Shown here in pieces: positions 52,406-61,882 of a DNA stretch of 64,000 nucleotides. The notes under the pieces are model-generated. The model was not told where the DNA came from. It saw nothing but the letters and a program-made list of their open reading frames with translations, and made no database searches. Within the stretch, counting starts at the first letter, position 1. Each line of letters begins with the position of its first letter. The translations under genes were made by a program, and so were the position numbers. This DNA comes from Devosia sp. (GTDB lineage: Bacteria > Pseudomonadota > Alphaproteobacteria > Rhizobiales > Devosiaceae), in assembly GCF_028290435.1 (NCBI RefSeq), contig NZ_JAQGJV010000074.1, positions 1 to 64,000 on the forward strand, read 5' to 3'.

Positions 52406-53233
52406 CTACCCGATCCCCAGCGCATCCAGCTTCATCCGCAAACTCAGCATATCCCGCCACGCCTGCTGCTTCGCCGCCGGATTGCGCAACAAATACGCCG
52501 GATGCAGCGTCGGCATGGCCTCCACGCCATGAGCGCCCACCGTCAATTCGCTCCAGCGCCCCCGCATCTTGAGAATGCCGATCGTCGTATTGAACACGGT
52601 CTGCATGGCCGGGCCGCCCAGCGTCAGGATCACCTTAGGCGCGACCAATTCCACCTGCCGGTGCAGGAAGGGCAGGCAGGTCGCCAGCTCCTCGGGCGTG
52701 GGCGTGCGATTACCCGGCGGCCGCCATGGCACTGTATTGGCGATATAAACCTTGGTGCGATCCAGCCCGATGGCCGCTAGCATCCGGTCCAGCAATTGCC
52801 CTGATTTGCCGACGAAGGGTTTGCCCTGGCGGTCCTCTTCGGCGCCCGGCGCTTCGCCGATCAGCATGATTTGCGCTTGTGGATTGCCGTCGGCGAAACA
52901 CAATTGCGTGGCGCGCAGCTTTAGCCCGCATCCGTCATAGGCGCCCACGATGGCTTCGAGTTCAGCCAGGGTCTGCGCCGTCGCGGCCAGCCCGCGCGCT
53001 TCCCCGGGATCGGTGACGAAGGCCGGCTGTGCGGCGGGTGCAGCCTCGGCAAGCCCCTGCACCGGGGCCCGCGATTCGCTCGCTGCCGCAGGCACTTCGG
53101 CTGGTCGCACTGGCGGGCGTTGGGCGAACCGGTTGACCGGCTCCTCGCCCACCGCCACGTCCACTCCGGCAGCCCGATACCAGTCGAGCACCGACAGCAA
53201 TTCGCTGGGATTGAGCGGTCGATCTTGAGCCAT
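52406..53233 (-). CDS. Uracil-DNA glycosylase, family 4-like (UdgA) with altered cluster ligands
   Basis: This 275-residue protein shows the family-4 UDG core: motif 1 GEAPGAEEDRQGKPF (126-140), RPPGNRTPTPEEL and motif 2 HPAYLLR (244-250). It should excise uracil from DNA. By alignment to the thermophilic family-4 enzyme as I recall it, the four cluster cysteines fall at Y99, C102, W170 and C186, so only two of four ligands remain; an extra C112 is nearby. The first 90 residues are a Pro/Ala-rich extension. The ATG at 53233 is the start; the open frame continues upstream only because it is antisense to the TPR gene. Confidence 0.88.
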   Translation of the reverse strand: MAQDRPLNPSELLSVLDWYRAAGVDVAVGEEPVNRFAQRPPVRPAEVPAAASESRAPVQGLAEAAPAAQPAFVTDPGEARGLAATAQTLAELEAIVGAYDGCGLKLRATQLCFADGNPQAQIMLIGEAPGAEEDRQGKPFVGKSGQLLDRMLAAIGLDRTKVYIANTVPWRPPGNRTPTPEELATCLPFLHRQVELVAPKVILTLGGPAMQTVFNTTIGILKMRGRWSELTVGAHGVEAMPTLHPAYLLRNPAAKQQAWRDMLSLRMKLDALGIG

Positions 53234-53398
53234 GGGCCGACTTATGTCACAGCACTGGACGGCCTGCCAGATGCGGTGGACTGCCACAACAGCACAATGT
53301 GACTGCCCGCGTAATGCGCCGAGCTTGCGCGACAGCCGCAAAATCGACACTGTTTGCGCGAAAACCGGCCTGCACCGGCCAAGGGAGAACTGAGCCTC

Positions 53399-55120
53399 GT
53401 GACCAAGCTTTTCAACCGTCTCGCGCGCCCCGCTGTTCTGGCGCTGGCTCTGGGCAGTCTTGCGGCGCCGGTCCTCGCGCAGCAAAGCCCGCTGCCGCAG
53501 CAGGCGATGAACATGCTCAACATGCTCAGCCCCAGCGAAACCGGCAGTTATCTGGCGGGTCAGCAGGCGCTCAAGGAATTGCGCACCAAGGAAGCCGCCA
53601 GCTATTTGATGGCGGCGGCGCAGGCCGATTGGAACAATCCAATCCTGGTCGAGCGCGCCTTTATCGGCTTTGCCGCCGATGGCCAGATTGGCCAGGCGGC
53701 CGCGACCGCCAAGCATCTGCTCGAACTCGATCCCAAAAATGAACTCGCGGAACTGGTCGTCGCCACCGAGGCGCTCAAGGAACGCCGCTATCCGGCCGCC
53801 GAATCCGCCCTGTCCGACATCGGGCAGGACAGCTTCACCGCCATTACCGGCGGCATCCTGCGCGCCTGGGCCATGGTGGGCGATAACAAGGCCAAGGAAG
53901 CCGAGTCCGAACTCGATAAGCTGGGGCAGGGTGGTCTTGAAGACTTCCTGCTGTTCCACCGTGCGCTGATGGCGGAAGCCGCCGGCGATACCGACAAGGC
54001 CATCGATCTGGCGGGGCAGGCCTTCGACGCGGAACCCAATGTCGCGCGCGTCGTCGAAGTTTATGCCCGCATTCTTGCCAATGCCGGCCATTTCGACCAG
54101 GCCAAGGAAGCCATCGCCAAGTTCGAGGCCCAGGGCCTCAACCATCCCATCGTCACCATCGTCAAGAATATGATCGATGCCGGCAAGAAGCCGGGCGTCT
54201 TCGCGTCCAGCGTGCAGGTCGGCGCCGCCGAAATGTACCACGGCATCGGCGTGGCGCTGTCGCGCGATGGCAGCATGGATCTGTCGATCGTCTTCCTGCG
54301 CCTCGCGCTTTATCTCGATCCGCAGGCCGACGTGATTTCGCTGGCGCTCGGGCAACTGCTCGATCAGGCAGGCCAGAACGAAGCCGCCAATGCGATTTAT
54401 GATGGTGTCCCCGCCACCTCGCCGATGAAGCCGACAGCCGTCGTGCGCATCGCGCAGAATCTCGACACCATGGGCGACCGCCCCGAAGCGCTGCGCCGCC
54501 TCAGCAATATCGTGGCCACCCGCCCCAATGACCTCGATGCCGTTTCGGTGATGGGCGATCTGTTGCGCTATGACGAGCAATATCCCGAGGCCGCCGACGC
54601 CTATACCAAGGCCCTGGCGATCAGCGGTGGGCAAAGCCCGTCCGATTGGCGCTTCTACTACGTGCGTGGCATTGCCTATGAGCGCGCCGGCGTCTGGCCC
54701 AAGGCCGAAGCCGATTTCCTCGAGGCGCTCAAGCTCAATCCCGATCAGCCGCAGGTGCTGAACTATCTCGGCTATAGCTGGATCGACAAGGACATGCATT
54801 TCGACCAGGCGCTGGAGATGATCCAGAAGGCCGTCGCCGCTGTGCCGCAGGACGGCTACATCGTCGATTCGCTGGGCTGGGCCTTCTACAAGCTGGGCCG
54901 CACCGACGAAGCGGTGACCACGCTCGAACAGGCGGTGCAATTGCTGCCCAACGACCCAGAGATCAATGACCATCTGGGCGACGCCTATTGGAAGGCCGGT
55001 CGCGAACTCGAAGCCAAGTTCCAGTGGAAGATTGCGGCCTCGGTCGACACCATCGGCAATGTCAAGAAGCGGACGATTTCCAAGCTGGCCAACGGCCTGA
55101 CCGCCGACGCTGCGCCGTAA
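53399..55120 (+). CDS. Secreted tetratricopeptide-repeat protein
   Basis: This 573-residue protein (signal peptide ending at APVLAQ) is made almost wholly of TPR units, clearest in the C-terminal third: YVRGIAYERAGVWPKAEADF, LNYLGYSWIDKDMHFDQALE, DSLGWAFYKLGRTDEAVTTL and DHLGDAYWKAGRELEAKFQW. TPRs mediate protein contacts. Gene order (TPR then ispE) is common in Rhizobiales; the protein may be outer-membrane or periplasmic. GTG start at 53399 has GGAGAA upstream. Only 6 bp precede ispE, so they form one transcript. Confidence 0.88.
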   Translation: MTKLFNRLARPAVLALALGSLAAPVLAQQSPLPQQAMNMLNMLSPSETGSYLAGQQALKELRTKEAASYLMAAAQADWNNPILVERAFIGFAADGQIGQAAATAKHLLELDPKNELAELVVATEALKERRYPAAESALSDIGQDSFTAITGGILRAWAMVGDNKAKEAESELDKLGQGGLEDFLLFHRALMAEAAGDTDKAIDLAGQAFDAEPNVARVVEVYARILANAGHFDQAKEAIAKFEAQGLNHPIVTIVKNMIDAGKKPGVFASSVQVGAAEMYHGIGVALSRDGSMDLSIVFLRLALYLDPQADVISLALGQLLDQAGQNEAANAIYDGVPATSPMKPTAVVRIAQNLDTMGDRPEALRRLSNIVATRPNDLDAVSVMGDLLRYDEQYPEAADAYTKALAISGGQSPSDWRFYYVRGIAYERAGVWPKAEADFLEALKLNPDQPQVLNYLGYSWIDKDMHFDQALEMIQKAVAAVPQDGYIVDSLGWAFYKLGRTDEAVTTLEQAVQLLPNDPEINDHLGDAYWKAGRELEAKFQWKIAASVDTIGNVKKRTISKLANGLTADAAP

Positions 55121-55126
55121 CGCAAG

Positions 55127-55996
55127 GTGCCACTGAGCGTCCAGGCAGCTCCCGCCAAGGTCAATCTCGCGCTGCATGTGACAAGGCGGCGCGAGGACGG
55201 CTATCACGACCTCGAAAGCCTCGTGGTCTTCGCCGACGTGGCCGACGACATCGAAGCTATGCCGGCCAAGGCCGACACGCTGGTCATCACCGGCCCCTTC
55301 GCCAAGGCGCTGGGCAACGGCGATAACCTGATCACCCGCGCGGTTGCGGCGTTCCGCGCCCAGTGGCCGGGCGCCGTCGAAGAACCCCTCGCCTTGACCT
55401 TGCGCAAGAACCTGCCGGTCGCGGCTGGCATTGGCGGAGGTTCTGCAGACGCCGCCGCTGCCCTGCGGCTGATGGCGGGCCTGTCGACCATACCCATTCC
55501 CTTGCCTGAGCTATCGGCTCTCGCGCTGCGGCTTGGTGCCGATGTGCCGGCCTGCCTGCTCTCGGTGCCGTTAGTGGCGCGCGGCGTGGGCGAAATTCTG
55601 TCGCCCCTACCCGAATTCCCCACGCTGCATATCGTATTGGTCAATCCGCTGGTGCCGGTCGCCACCGCGGACATCTTCCGGCGCCTGCGCGCCCATGACA
55701 ATTATCCGCTGCCCGCTTTACCGTCGCCGCTGACGCGCCCGGCCCAGCTCGGCATCTGGCTGGCCGAGACCCGCAACGACCTGCAGCCGCCCGCGATCAA
55801 GCTTGTCCCGGTGATCGGTGATCTGATCGAGCTGCTCGGGCAAACCCAAGGCTGCATCTTGGCCCGGATGTCTGGTTCGGGCGCGACGGTGTTTGGGCTG
55901 TTTGGCTCGAGCGGGCAGGCCCATCAGGCCGCGCAGGTCATGCGTGCGGCGAACGCGGATCACTGGGTGGCGGCGGCGCCGTTGATTGTGCCGTAA
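55127..55996 (+). CDS. ispE: 4-diphosphocytidyl-2-C-methyl-D-erythritol kinase
   Basis: IspE phosphorylates CDP-methylerythritol in the MEP isoprenoid pathway. The 289-residue GHMP kinase has QAAPAKVNLALHVTRRREDG (with the catalytic Lys), the ATP loop PVAAGIGGGSADAAAALRLM, and a third motif MSGSGATVFGLF. It starts with GTG at 55127, six bases after the TPR gene. The neighbouring polyprenyl diphosphate synthase uses products of this pathway. Confidence 0.96.
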   Translation: MPLSVQAAPAKVNLALHVTRRREDGYHDLESLVVFADVADDIEAMPAKADTLVITGPFAKALGNGDNLITRAVAAFRAQWPGAVEEPLALTLRKNLPVAAGIGGGSADAAAALRLMAGLSTIPIPLPELSALALRLGADVPACLLSVPLVARGVGEILSPLPEFPTLHIVLVNPLVPVATADIFRRLRAHDNYPLPALPSPLTRPAQLGIWLAETRNDLQPPAIKLVPVIGDLIELLGQTQGCILARMSGSGATVFGLFGSSGQAHQAAQVMRAANADHWVAAAPLIVP

Positions 55997-56020
55997 CGTT
56001 AGGGAGCCACGATCTGGCTC

Positions 56021-56145
56021 TCCTCCCCCTTGAGGGGAGGAGGTGGAGGGGGGGAAGTTTCCGCAGGCTGGGATTTGAGGAAGCCAAGGCGTCCGAGTTC
56101 AACCTGAGCAACCCCCACCCTGGCCCTCCCCTCAAGGGGGAGGGG
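56021..56145. repeat. Long palindromic intergenic repeat, type 2 (copy c)
   Basis: A palindrome between ispE and the polyprenyl synthase gene. TCCTCCCCCTTGAGGGGAGG and CCCTCCCCTCAAGGGGGAGG pair, and GGTGGAGGGGGGGAA pairs loosely with CAACCCCCACCC. Same core as the copies at 25589 and 32179; the middle differs. Confidence 0.88.
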
Positions 56146-56172
56146 ACGATAGAGCGGCCATATCGTGCTTGT

Positions 56173-57213
56173 TTAATAAGCCCGCCGCACGCTGAATTCG
56201 ACGACTTCGGCCAGCAGTGTTTTCATCTCGGAAGCCGGCAATTTCGCCAGTGCGTCGACCGCCGCCCGTGCATGATCGTCGGCCCGGTCGAGTGTCCGCG
56301 TCAGCGTATTATAGCGGCCCATGATGGTCACCACGTCGCGTACCTGGGCGTCGCTGGCATCTGCATCGCCAAGCGCCGACGAAATCAGCGCCTGCTCAGT
56401 CGGAGTGCCCTCCGCCAGCGCCAGAATCACCGGCAGCGTCATCTTGCCTTCGCGCAGGTCGTCGCCGGTATTCTTGCCCATGGCGCCGCTTTCGCCGCGA
56501 TAATCCAGCACATCGTCGACCAGTTGGAACGCATTGCCCAGCTCCAGCCCATAGGCCTTGAGCGCCAGCCGGCCGGCATCGTCGGCACCACCCGCCATGG
56601 CGCCCACTTCGCAGGCCGCCTCGAACAGCGTCGCGGTCTTCGCGCGGATCACTTCGGCATAATCTTCGGGTGTCGTCGCCAGGTCCCCGGTCTTGGCCAA
56701 TTGGAACACTTCGCCCTCGGCCATCGCCGCGGCAGCCGCCGCCAGCACGCCGAGCGCATCGATATCCTTGGTCTCGACCATCATCATGAAGGCCTGGCCC
56801 AGCAAGAAGTCGCCCACCAGCACGCTGGCCTGGTTGCCCCAGATCATCCGCGCAGCCGGCTTGCCCCGGCGCATGTCGCTCTCGTCCACCACATCGTCGT
56901 GCAGCAGGGTGGCATTGTGCATGAATTCGACGGCTGCCGCGAACTTGATCGCGCTGCCCACGCCGCCGCCGAACAGCGCCGCAGCCGCCACGGTCAGCAT
57001 CGGGCGCAGGCGCTTGCCGCCACTCTCGATGAGATAGCGCGCCAGCTCGGGCACCATTTCGACGTGGGAATCGGCACGCTCCAGGATCAGCGCATTGACC
57101 TTGGCCATATCAGCGGAGGTCGCCGTCAGCAGGCGCTCGATCGCGTTGGCGCTGGGAGCCTGTTTTGTTTGCGTCGCCACTGACACCGGCACATCATCCT
57201 CGTTTGACCGCAT
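56173..57213 (-). CDS. Polyprenyl diphosphate synthase (octaprenyl/solanesyl-type)
   Basis: This trans-prenyltransferase of about 346 residues makes the long isoprenoid tail of ubiquinone. The two Asp-rich motifs are LLHDDVVDESDMRRG and FQLVDDVLDYRGESG. GGKRLRPMLTV carries the Lys-Arg pair for IPP binding, and the two residues before the first DDxxD are the small/aromatic positions that set chain length. Product length is unknown; alphaproteobacteria usually make C50. The ATG at 57213 is preferred; an in-frame start at 57249 is possible. Divergent from the methyltransferase at 57283. Confidence 0.93.
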   Translation of the reverse strand: MRSNEDDVPVSVATQTKQAPSANAIERLLTATSADMAKVNALILERADSHVEMVPELARYLIESGGKRLRPMLTVAAAALFGGGVGSAIKFAAAVEFMHNATLLHDDVVDESDMRRGKPAARMIWGNQASVLVGDFLLGQAFMMMVETKDIDALGVLAAAAAAMAEGEVFQLAKTGDLATTPEDYAEVIRAKTATLFEAACEVGAMAGGADDAGRLALKAYGLELGNAFQLVDDVLDYRGESGAMGKNTGDDLREGKMTLPVILALAEGTPTEQALISSALGDADASDAQVRDVVTIMGRYNTLTRTLDRADDHARAAVDALAKLPASEMKTLLAEVVEFSVRRAY

Positions 57214-57282
57214 TCGGCAATTCTGGTTGAGCACCGTGTGCCCAGGCATGTAAACTGGCGCCAAACCGGCCATTCGGATGCG

Positions 57283-58068
57283 ATGTCCCTAGACCAGCCA
57301 AACGTCTTTGTAAAACACCAAACGCTGACGCGCGACGCCTTTTTGGGCGGTAGGATCACTGTGTCGCAGCCGCGCCACGGCTTTCGGGCGGGGCTGGACA
57401 GCGTCCTGCTCGGCGCCGCTATTGCTCCGGACAGCGCTGCATTGCTGGACCTCGGCTGCGGTGTCGGCACCGCCGGCCTCGTGGCGCTGGCGCACAACCC
57501 GGCATTGGCCGCGACGCTGGTCGATCAAAACCTCGAGATGCTGGCTTTAGCGAGGCTCAATGTTGAGGAAAACCGCTTCGCGGCCCGCACGACGTTGATT
57601 GAGGTCGATGTGGCCGCCAAGGGCGCCGCCCGCCTCACTGCCGGCCTGCGCGAAAACGCCTATTCCAGCGTCATCGCCAATCCGCCGTTTTTCGACAGCG
57701 CCGGTGGCACCCTGGCGCAAAACGGCGCCCGCGCCGATGCGCGCCATATGGGGGCGCAAAGCCTCGACCTCTGGGTGAAGACCGCCGCCGGCGCCGCTGC
57801 CGCCGGGGCCGAAATCATCTTCATCTATCCCGTCGAATCGCTGTCGCCGCTGCTGTCGGCCTTCGACGCCCGCTTTGGCGCCATCACCATATTGCCGCTC
57901 AGCCCCCGTGCCGACGCGCCGGTCACTCGCGTACTGCTACGCGCCATCAAGGGCTCTCGCGCACCCCTGACCATGCTGGCCACCCGCGCGCTGCACGATG
58001 CGGAAGGCCGGGCCTTTGCCCCCCAATTCGACGCAATTCTGCGTGGGACCGCCCAGCTCGTCTGGTAA
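57283..58068 (+). CDS. SAM-dependent methyltransferase, TrmN6-like
   Basis: This 261-residue class I methyltransferase has motif I ALLDLGCGVGTAGL (about residues 52-66) and the N-P-P-F motif in SVIANPPFFDSAGG, which marks N6-adenine enzymes. It resembles bacterial tRNA1(Val) A37-N6 methyltransferases (TrmN6/YfiC). The N-terminal segment TLTRDAFLGGRITVSQPRHG is typical. Cytoplasmic. The ATG at 57283 is preferred over 57238 because the latter overlaps the divergent gene region. Confidence 0.88.
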   Translation: MSLDQPNVFVKHQTLTRDAFLGGRITVSQPRHGFRAGLDSVLLGAAIAPDSAALLDLGCGVGTAGLVALAHNPALAATLVDQNLEMLALARLNVEENRFAARTTLIEVDVAAKGAARLTAGLRENAYSSVIANPPFFDSAGGTLAQNGARADARHMGAQSLDLWVKTAAGAAAAGAEIIFIYPVESLSPLLSAFDARFGAITILPLSPRADAPVTRVLLRAIKGSRAPLTMLATRALHDAEGRAFAPQFDAILRGTAQLVW

Positions 58069-58116
58069 TTGGGTGCGATGCGCCCTAAATCTGGCGCGAG
58101 CAACATCGGAGCGGGC

Positions 58117-58962
58117 ATGGCGCAGACACCGGCAAAACGGGGCAACTGGTTCAAGCGCCTCTTGGGGCGCGACAAGACCGTCATCCCCGTCATTCGCCTG
58201 CAAGGCGTGATCGCCGCCGACCAGCGCCAGGGCCGGCTCAATATCGCCAACGTCGCTCCGCTGCTGGCCCGAGCCTTCGCCATCAAATCGGCGCCTGCCG
58301 TGGCCATCATCGTCAACTCCCCCGGCGGCTCGCCGGTCCAGTCGCGGCTGATTTCCAAGCGCATCCGCGACCTCGCCAACGAGCACGACAAGCCGGTGCT
58401 CGTGTTTGTCGAGGACGCTGCGGCCTCGGGTGGCTATTTCATCGCCGTGGCCGGCGACGAAATCTTCGCCGATCCATCCTCCATCGTCGGCTCGATCGGC
58501 GTCATCATGGCGGGCTTCGGCTTTGTCGACGCCATCGGCAAACTCGGCATCGAACGACGCGTCCACACTGCTGGCCGCAACAAATCCACGCTCGACCCGT
58601 TCCAGCCGGAAAAGGCCGAGGACGTCGAGCGCATCAAGGGTTTCGAACTCGATATTCACCAAGTCTTCATCGACCACGTCAAATCGCGCCGTGGCAGTAA
58701 GCTCAAGGGCGCCGACGATGCGCTGTTCACCGGCGAATGGTGGACCGGGTTGCGCGGCCTCGACCTCGGGCTGATCGACGCTATCGGGGACGTGCACGAA
58801 GTGCTGCGCAGCCGCTACGGCAAGGATGTCGAGCTCAAGATGATCGCGCCCAAGCGCGGCCTGATCAATTTGCCCCGGTTCGGCTTCTCCGCGGAGAGCC
58901 TCGTGGGTGACGTTTCCGCCAGCATCGAGGACCGCGCCGTCTGGGCGCGGCTGGGCCTGTAG
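58117..58962 (+). CDS. S49 family serine peptidase (SohB/SppA-like)
   Basis: This 281-residue protein has the S49 fold. The catalytic Ser104 is in EDAAASGGYFIAVAGDEIF and the catalytic Lys156 is in RRVHTAGRNKSTLDPF, the Ser/Lys dyad of signal peptide peptidases. IIVNSPGGSPVQSRLISKRI is the substrate-binding strand. There is no clear transmembrane helix, and the N-terminus is basic and short, so it may be soluble or peripherally bound. GGAG precedes the ATG at 58117. It is followed without a gap by a small membrane protein (58963). Confidence 0.9.
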   Translation: MAQTPAKRGNWFKRLLGRDKTVIPVIRLQGVIAADQRQGRLNIANVAPLLARAFAIKSAPAVAIIVNSPGGSPVQSRLISKRIRDLANEHDKPVLVFVEDAAASGGYFIAVAGDEIFADPSSIVGSIGVIMAGFGFVDAIGKLGIERRVHTAGRNKSTLDPFQPEKAEDVERIKGFELDIHQVFIDHVKSRRGSKLKGADDALFTGEWWTGLRGLDLGLIDAIGDVHEVLRSRYGKDVELKMIAPKRGLINLPRFGFSAESLVGDVSASIEDRAVWARLGL

Positions 58963-59187
58963 ATGACCTACATTTTCCTCCGCCTCGCCATCTATGTCGG
59001 CATCGCGCTGATCATCTATCTCGGCATCCGCAAGATCTGGCGCGACTGGACGGGCACGTTCAAGAAGGAAGACGAAGAGGCCCGCCGCGTCCGCCGCGAA
59101 CGCGACCTGCGCGAACGCGCCGAGCCCGGCGTTATTGACCTCAAGCGGGACAAGGACGGCACCTTCCGGCCGGGGGACAAGAAGTAG
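58963..59187 (+). CDS. Small membrane protein after the S49 peptidase
   Basis: This 74-residue protein starts exactly after the peptidase stop (TAG then ATG). It has one N-terminal helix ([20 protein letters not shown]) and a charged cytoplasmic tail, [21 protein letters not shown] short single-helix protein with a charged tail is often found next to SohB-like peptidases in Rhizobiales. Function unknown; it might anchor the peptidase to the membrane, an inference from position only. Confidence 0.78.
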   Translation: MTYIFLRLAIYVGIALIIYLGIRKIWRDWTGTFKKEDEEARRVRRERDLRERAEPGVIDLKRDKDGTFRPGDKK

Positions 59188-59263
59188 GCAGCGACTACAA
59201 TGCCGATTGACCGGTTCCACCCGCCCCACTAGGTTCCGCCCGATATTCAGCCGGACCCGACCC

Positions 59264-60190
59264 ATGACCGATCGCCCCTCCTACATGGACCCACGGAACT
59301 CGTTCCAGGGCCTCATCTTGACGCTGCAGCAGTTCTGGGCGGAGCAGGGTTGCGTCATCCTGCAGCCCTATGACATGCAGATGGGCGCCGGCACGTTCCA
59401 CACCGCCACCACCCTGCGCGCGCTTGGCCCCAAGCCGTGGAAGGCCGCCTATGTGCAGCCCAGCCGCCGCCCCAACGATGGCCGCTATGGCGAAAATCCC
59501 AACCGGCTGCAGCACTATTACCAGTTCCAGGTGATCCTGAATCCATCCCCGGCCGACATGCAGGAGCTCTATCTGCGCTCGCTGACTGCCATTGGTCTCG
59601 ATGTTGCGCTGCATGACGTGCGCTTTGTCGAAGACGACTGGGAAAGCCCGACGCTGGGCGCCTGGGGCCTTGGCTGGGAATGTTGGTGCGACGGCATGGA
59701 AGTCAGCCAGTTCACCTACTTCCAGCAGGTTGCGGGCTTTGAATGCTCGCCCGTTCCGGGCGAAATCACCTACGGGCTGGAACGCCTCGCCATGTATGTG
59801 CAGGGCGTCGAGAACGTCTACGATCTCAATTTCAACGGCGGCACGGGCGAGGACAAGGTCACCTATGGCGACGTGTTCCTGCAGAACGAGCGGGAATTCT
59901 CGAAATACAATTTCGAAGCCGCTGATACCGATATGCTGTTCCGCCACTTCAAGGACGCCGAGGACGAATGCAAGGCCATCCTGCTCAGGGGCGCCGAGGG
60001 CAACCGGCAGACCATGGCCGTCCCCGCCTATGAGCAGGTGATCAAGGCCAGCCACAACTTCAACCTGCTTGATGCCCGCGGCGTCATCTCGGTCACCGAA
60101 CGCCAGAGCTACATCCTGCGCATCCGCGACCTCGCCAAAGCGTGTGGGGCGGCCTGGCTGGAAACGGCTGGCGGCGGGGCGGAGGACTAG
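59264..60190 (+). CDS. glyQ: Glycine-tRNA ligase alpha subunit
   Basis: The catalytic alpha subunit of the heterotetrameric bacterial GlyRS charges tRNA-Gly. The 308-residue protein matches: [60 protein letters not shown] and [20 protein letters not shown]. Length is normal (about 300). The ATG at 59264 precedes the conserved start; a later ATG at 59285 is possible. glyS, which must supply tRNA binding, is not inside the window. The downstream phosphotransferase is 22 bp away. Confidence 0.97.
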   Translation: MTDRPSYMDPRNSFQGLILTLQQFWAEQGCVILQPYDMQMGAGTFHTATTLRALGPKPWKAAYVQPSRRPNDGRYGENPNRLQHYYQFQVILNPSPADMQELYLRSLTAIGLDVALHDVRFVEDDWESPTLGAWGLGWECWCDGMEVSQFTYFQQVAGFECSPVPGEITYGLERLAMYVQGVENVYDLNFNGGTGEDKVTYGDVFLQNEREFSKYNFEAADTDMLFRHFKDAEDECKAILLRGAEGNRQTMAVPAYEQVIKASHNFNLLDARGVISVTERQSYILRIRDLAKACGAAWLETAGGGAED

Positions 60191-60212
60191 GCTGCAACAA
60201 AGGGGCCGAGCC

Positions 60213-61169
60213 ATGTCGACTGAGCAGGACATCATAGCCCCGACGGTCACCCAACTTGATCCCATCCTGCGCGATCTGGATGTCAGCGCACCTATCACCG
60301 TCACCGAACTGCAGGGCGGCACGTCGGCGACGTTTCGCATCAACCTGAGCGATGGTGGCGCACTGGTGCTCAAGACCTATGACGAGATCAGGGGCAAGGC
60401 ACCGACCAAGGAGGCCTTCGCGACGCGCTTCCTTGATGGCCTTGACCTGCCGGTGACGCGCTATCTCTTGCTCGACGAGAGCAGGTCGCGGCTGCCGTTT
60501 CGCTTCGCCATCACGAATTACCTGCACGGTGCCTCCATCCGGGCCTTCAAGGGCCAGCCCGACGAGGCTGAAATCTACCGCCAGATGGGCGCGCTGCTGC
60601 GCAAGCTCCATGCGGTTCCAATGCCCGCCTTCGGCTATATCGGCGAAAGCGGCATCATCGATCCGGTGGCGAGCAATCTCGACTATGTCCGCGCCGAAGC
60701 TGAGCGTGAGTTCCAGCACTTCCGCGAACGTGGCGGCGACCCGGCACTAGCGAACCGGCTGGAACGCAGTGCCCGCGCCCGCTACGATCTGGCCGCGCAC
60801 AGTCGCGGTCCCGTATTCGCACATAACGATTTCCATCCCGGCAATGTGCTTGTCAACCGCGACGCCGCGGGAAAACCGCAACTGACCGCGTTGATCGACT
60901 TCGGCAATGCCCGCGCTGCCGATGCCGTCTTCGATCTCGCCAAGTCCCTCTTCAACTGCGAGCATGAGTCCCCCGGCTGCACCCCGGCTATCCTCGATGG
61001 CTACGGGCCGATCGACCATCCCGATCCCGAGGCGGCACTCTGGCTCTATACGGTGCTGCACCGGATTTCGATGTGGTCCTGGCTGCGCTATGTCGGCGCC
61101 ATCCCCGAGGGCGAGAATCACGAACTGATCACGGCCCTGCGCAAAATGGCGGACCAAGTCTCCGCCTGA
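60213..61169 (+). CDS. Aminoglycoside-phosphotransferase-fold protein
   Basis: This 318-residue APH-fold kinase has LQGGTSATFRI and ALVLKTYDE in the N lobe, the canonical catalytic loop HNDFHPGNVLVN (H204, D206, H208) and the DFGNA metal motif. It is more canonical than the paralogue at 38872. The substrate is unknown. It follows glyQ by 22 bp and may be co-transcribed. Confidence 0.85.
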   Translation: MSTEQDIIAPTVTQLDPILRDLDVSAPITVTELQGGTSATFRINLSDGGALVLKTYDEIRGKAPTKEAFATRFLDGLDLPVTRYLLLDESRSRLPFRFAITNYLHGASIRAFKGQPDEAEIYRQMGALLRKLHAVPMPAFGYIGESGIIDPVASNLDYVRAEAEREFQHFRERGGDPALANRLERSARARYDLAAHSRGPVFAHNDFHPGNVLVNRDAAGKPQLTALIDFGNARAADAVFDLAKSLFNCEHESPGCTPAILDGYGPIDHPDPEAALWLYTVLHRISMWSWLRYVGAIPEGENHELITALRKMADQVSA

Positions 61170-61320
61170 GATGCCTTGCGGATTTCGCCGCCGTCTCGGG
61201 CGCGCGCCGGTTGTTTTAAGCGCGTGGTCTGCCCGCCAAATCCCGTTGCTTCCCCGCGTCCTCAATGCCAATGTCCCGCCGGGCATTGGGGCGGATTTCC
61301 GCCTCGCTTTGGAGGCGCTT

Positions 61321-61878
61321 ATGGCCATCTGGATTATTCTTGCTATCGTCGTCGTCGCGGTCGTCTACGCGATCTCCATCTACAACAGCCTGGTCAAAAA
61401 CCGGCAGCTGGTGCAGGAGGGCTGGTCGGGCATCGATGTGCAGCTCAAGCGCCGCACCGACCTGATCCCCAACTTGATGGAAGCCGTCAAAGGCTACATG
61501 ACGCACGAGCGCGATACCCTGCAGGCGGTGACCGATGCTCGCACCAATGCGCAGAGCGCCTCCAATGCCAGCCCCGAGGAACGCGCCAAGGCCGAAGGCG
61601 CCCTGTCGGGCGCGCTGGGCCGACTGATCGCGGTGGCCGAGGCCTATCCCGACCTCAAGGCCAGCACCAATTTCCTGGAATTCCAGCAGGCGCTGCAGAC
61701 CATCGAAGACGAAATCCAGCTCTCGCGCCGCTATTACAATGGCGCCGTGCGCAACCTGAATACGACGGTGGAGAGCTTCCCGTCCAACCTGATCGCCAAC
61801 AACTTCAAGTTCGAGAAGGCCGAATATTTCGAGCTGGAAAACCCCGCCGATCGCGCCGTCCCGACCGTCAAGTTCTGA
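61321..61878 (+). CDS. lemA: LemA family protein
   Basis: This 185-residue protein has one N-terminal membrane helix (AIWIILAIVVVAVVYAISIY) and an alpha-helical body with the LemA signature: YNSLVKNRQLVQEGWSGIDV, RRTDLIPNLMEAVKGYMTHE and RRYYNGAVRNLNTTVESFPS. Function is unclear; LemA proteins are often next to DUF2207 or TPM-domain genes and may respond to membrane stress. The ATG at 61321 has GGAGG. The next gene follows in 4 bp. Confidence 0.93.
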   Translation: MAIWIILAIVVVAVVYAISIYNSLVKNRQLVQEGWSGIDVQLKRRTDLIPNLMEAVKGYMTHERDTLQAVTDARTNAQSASNASPEERAKAEGALSGALGRLIAVAEAYPDLKASTNFLEFQQALQTIEDEIQLSRRYYNGAVRNLNTTVESFPSNLIANNFKFEKAEYFELENPADRAVPTVKF

Positions 61879-61882
61879 CGCC

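Noticed and set aside
53234-55207. Upstream extension of the uracil-DNA glycosylase frame by about 660 codons
   Set aside because: Entirely antisense to the TPR gene; the true start is the ATG at 53233, after which family similarity begins.
57937-59265. Minus-strand open frame (442 codons) opposite the S49 peptidase region
   Set aside because: Antisense to well-supported genes; no motif.
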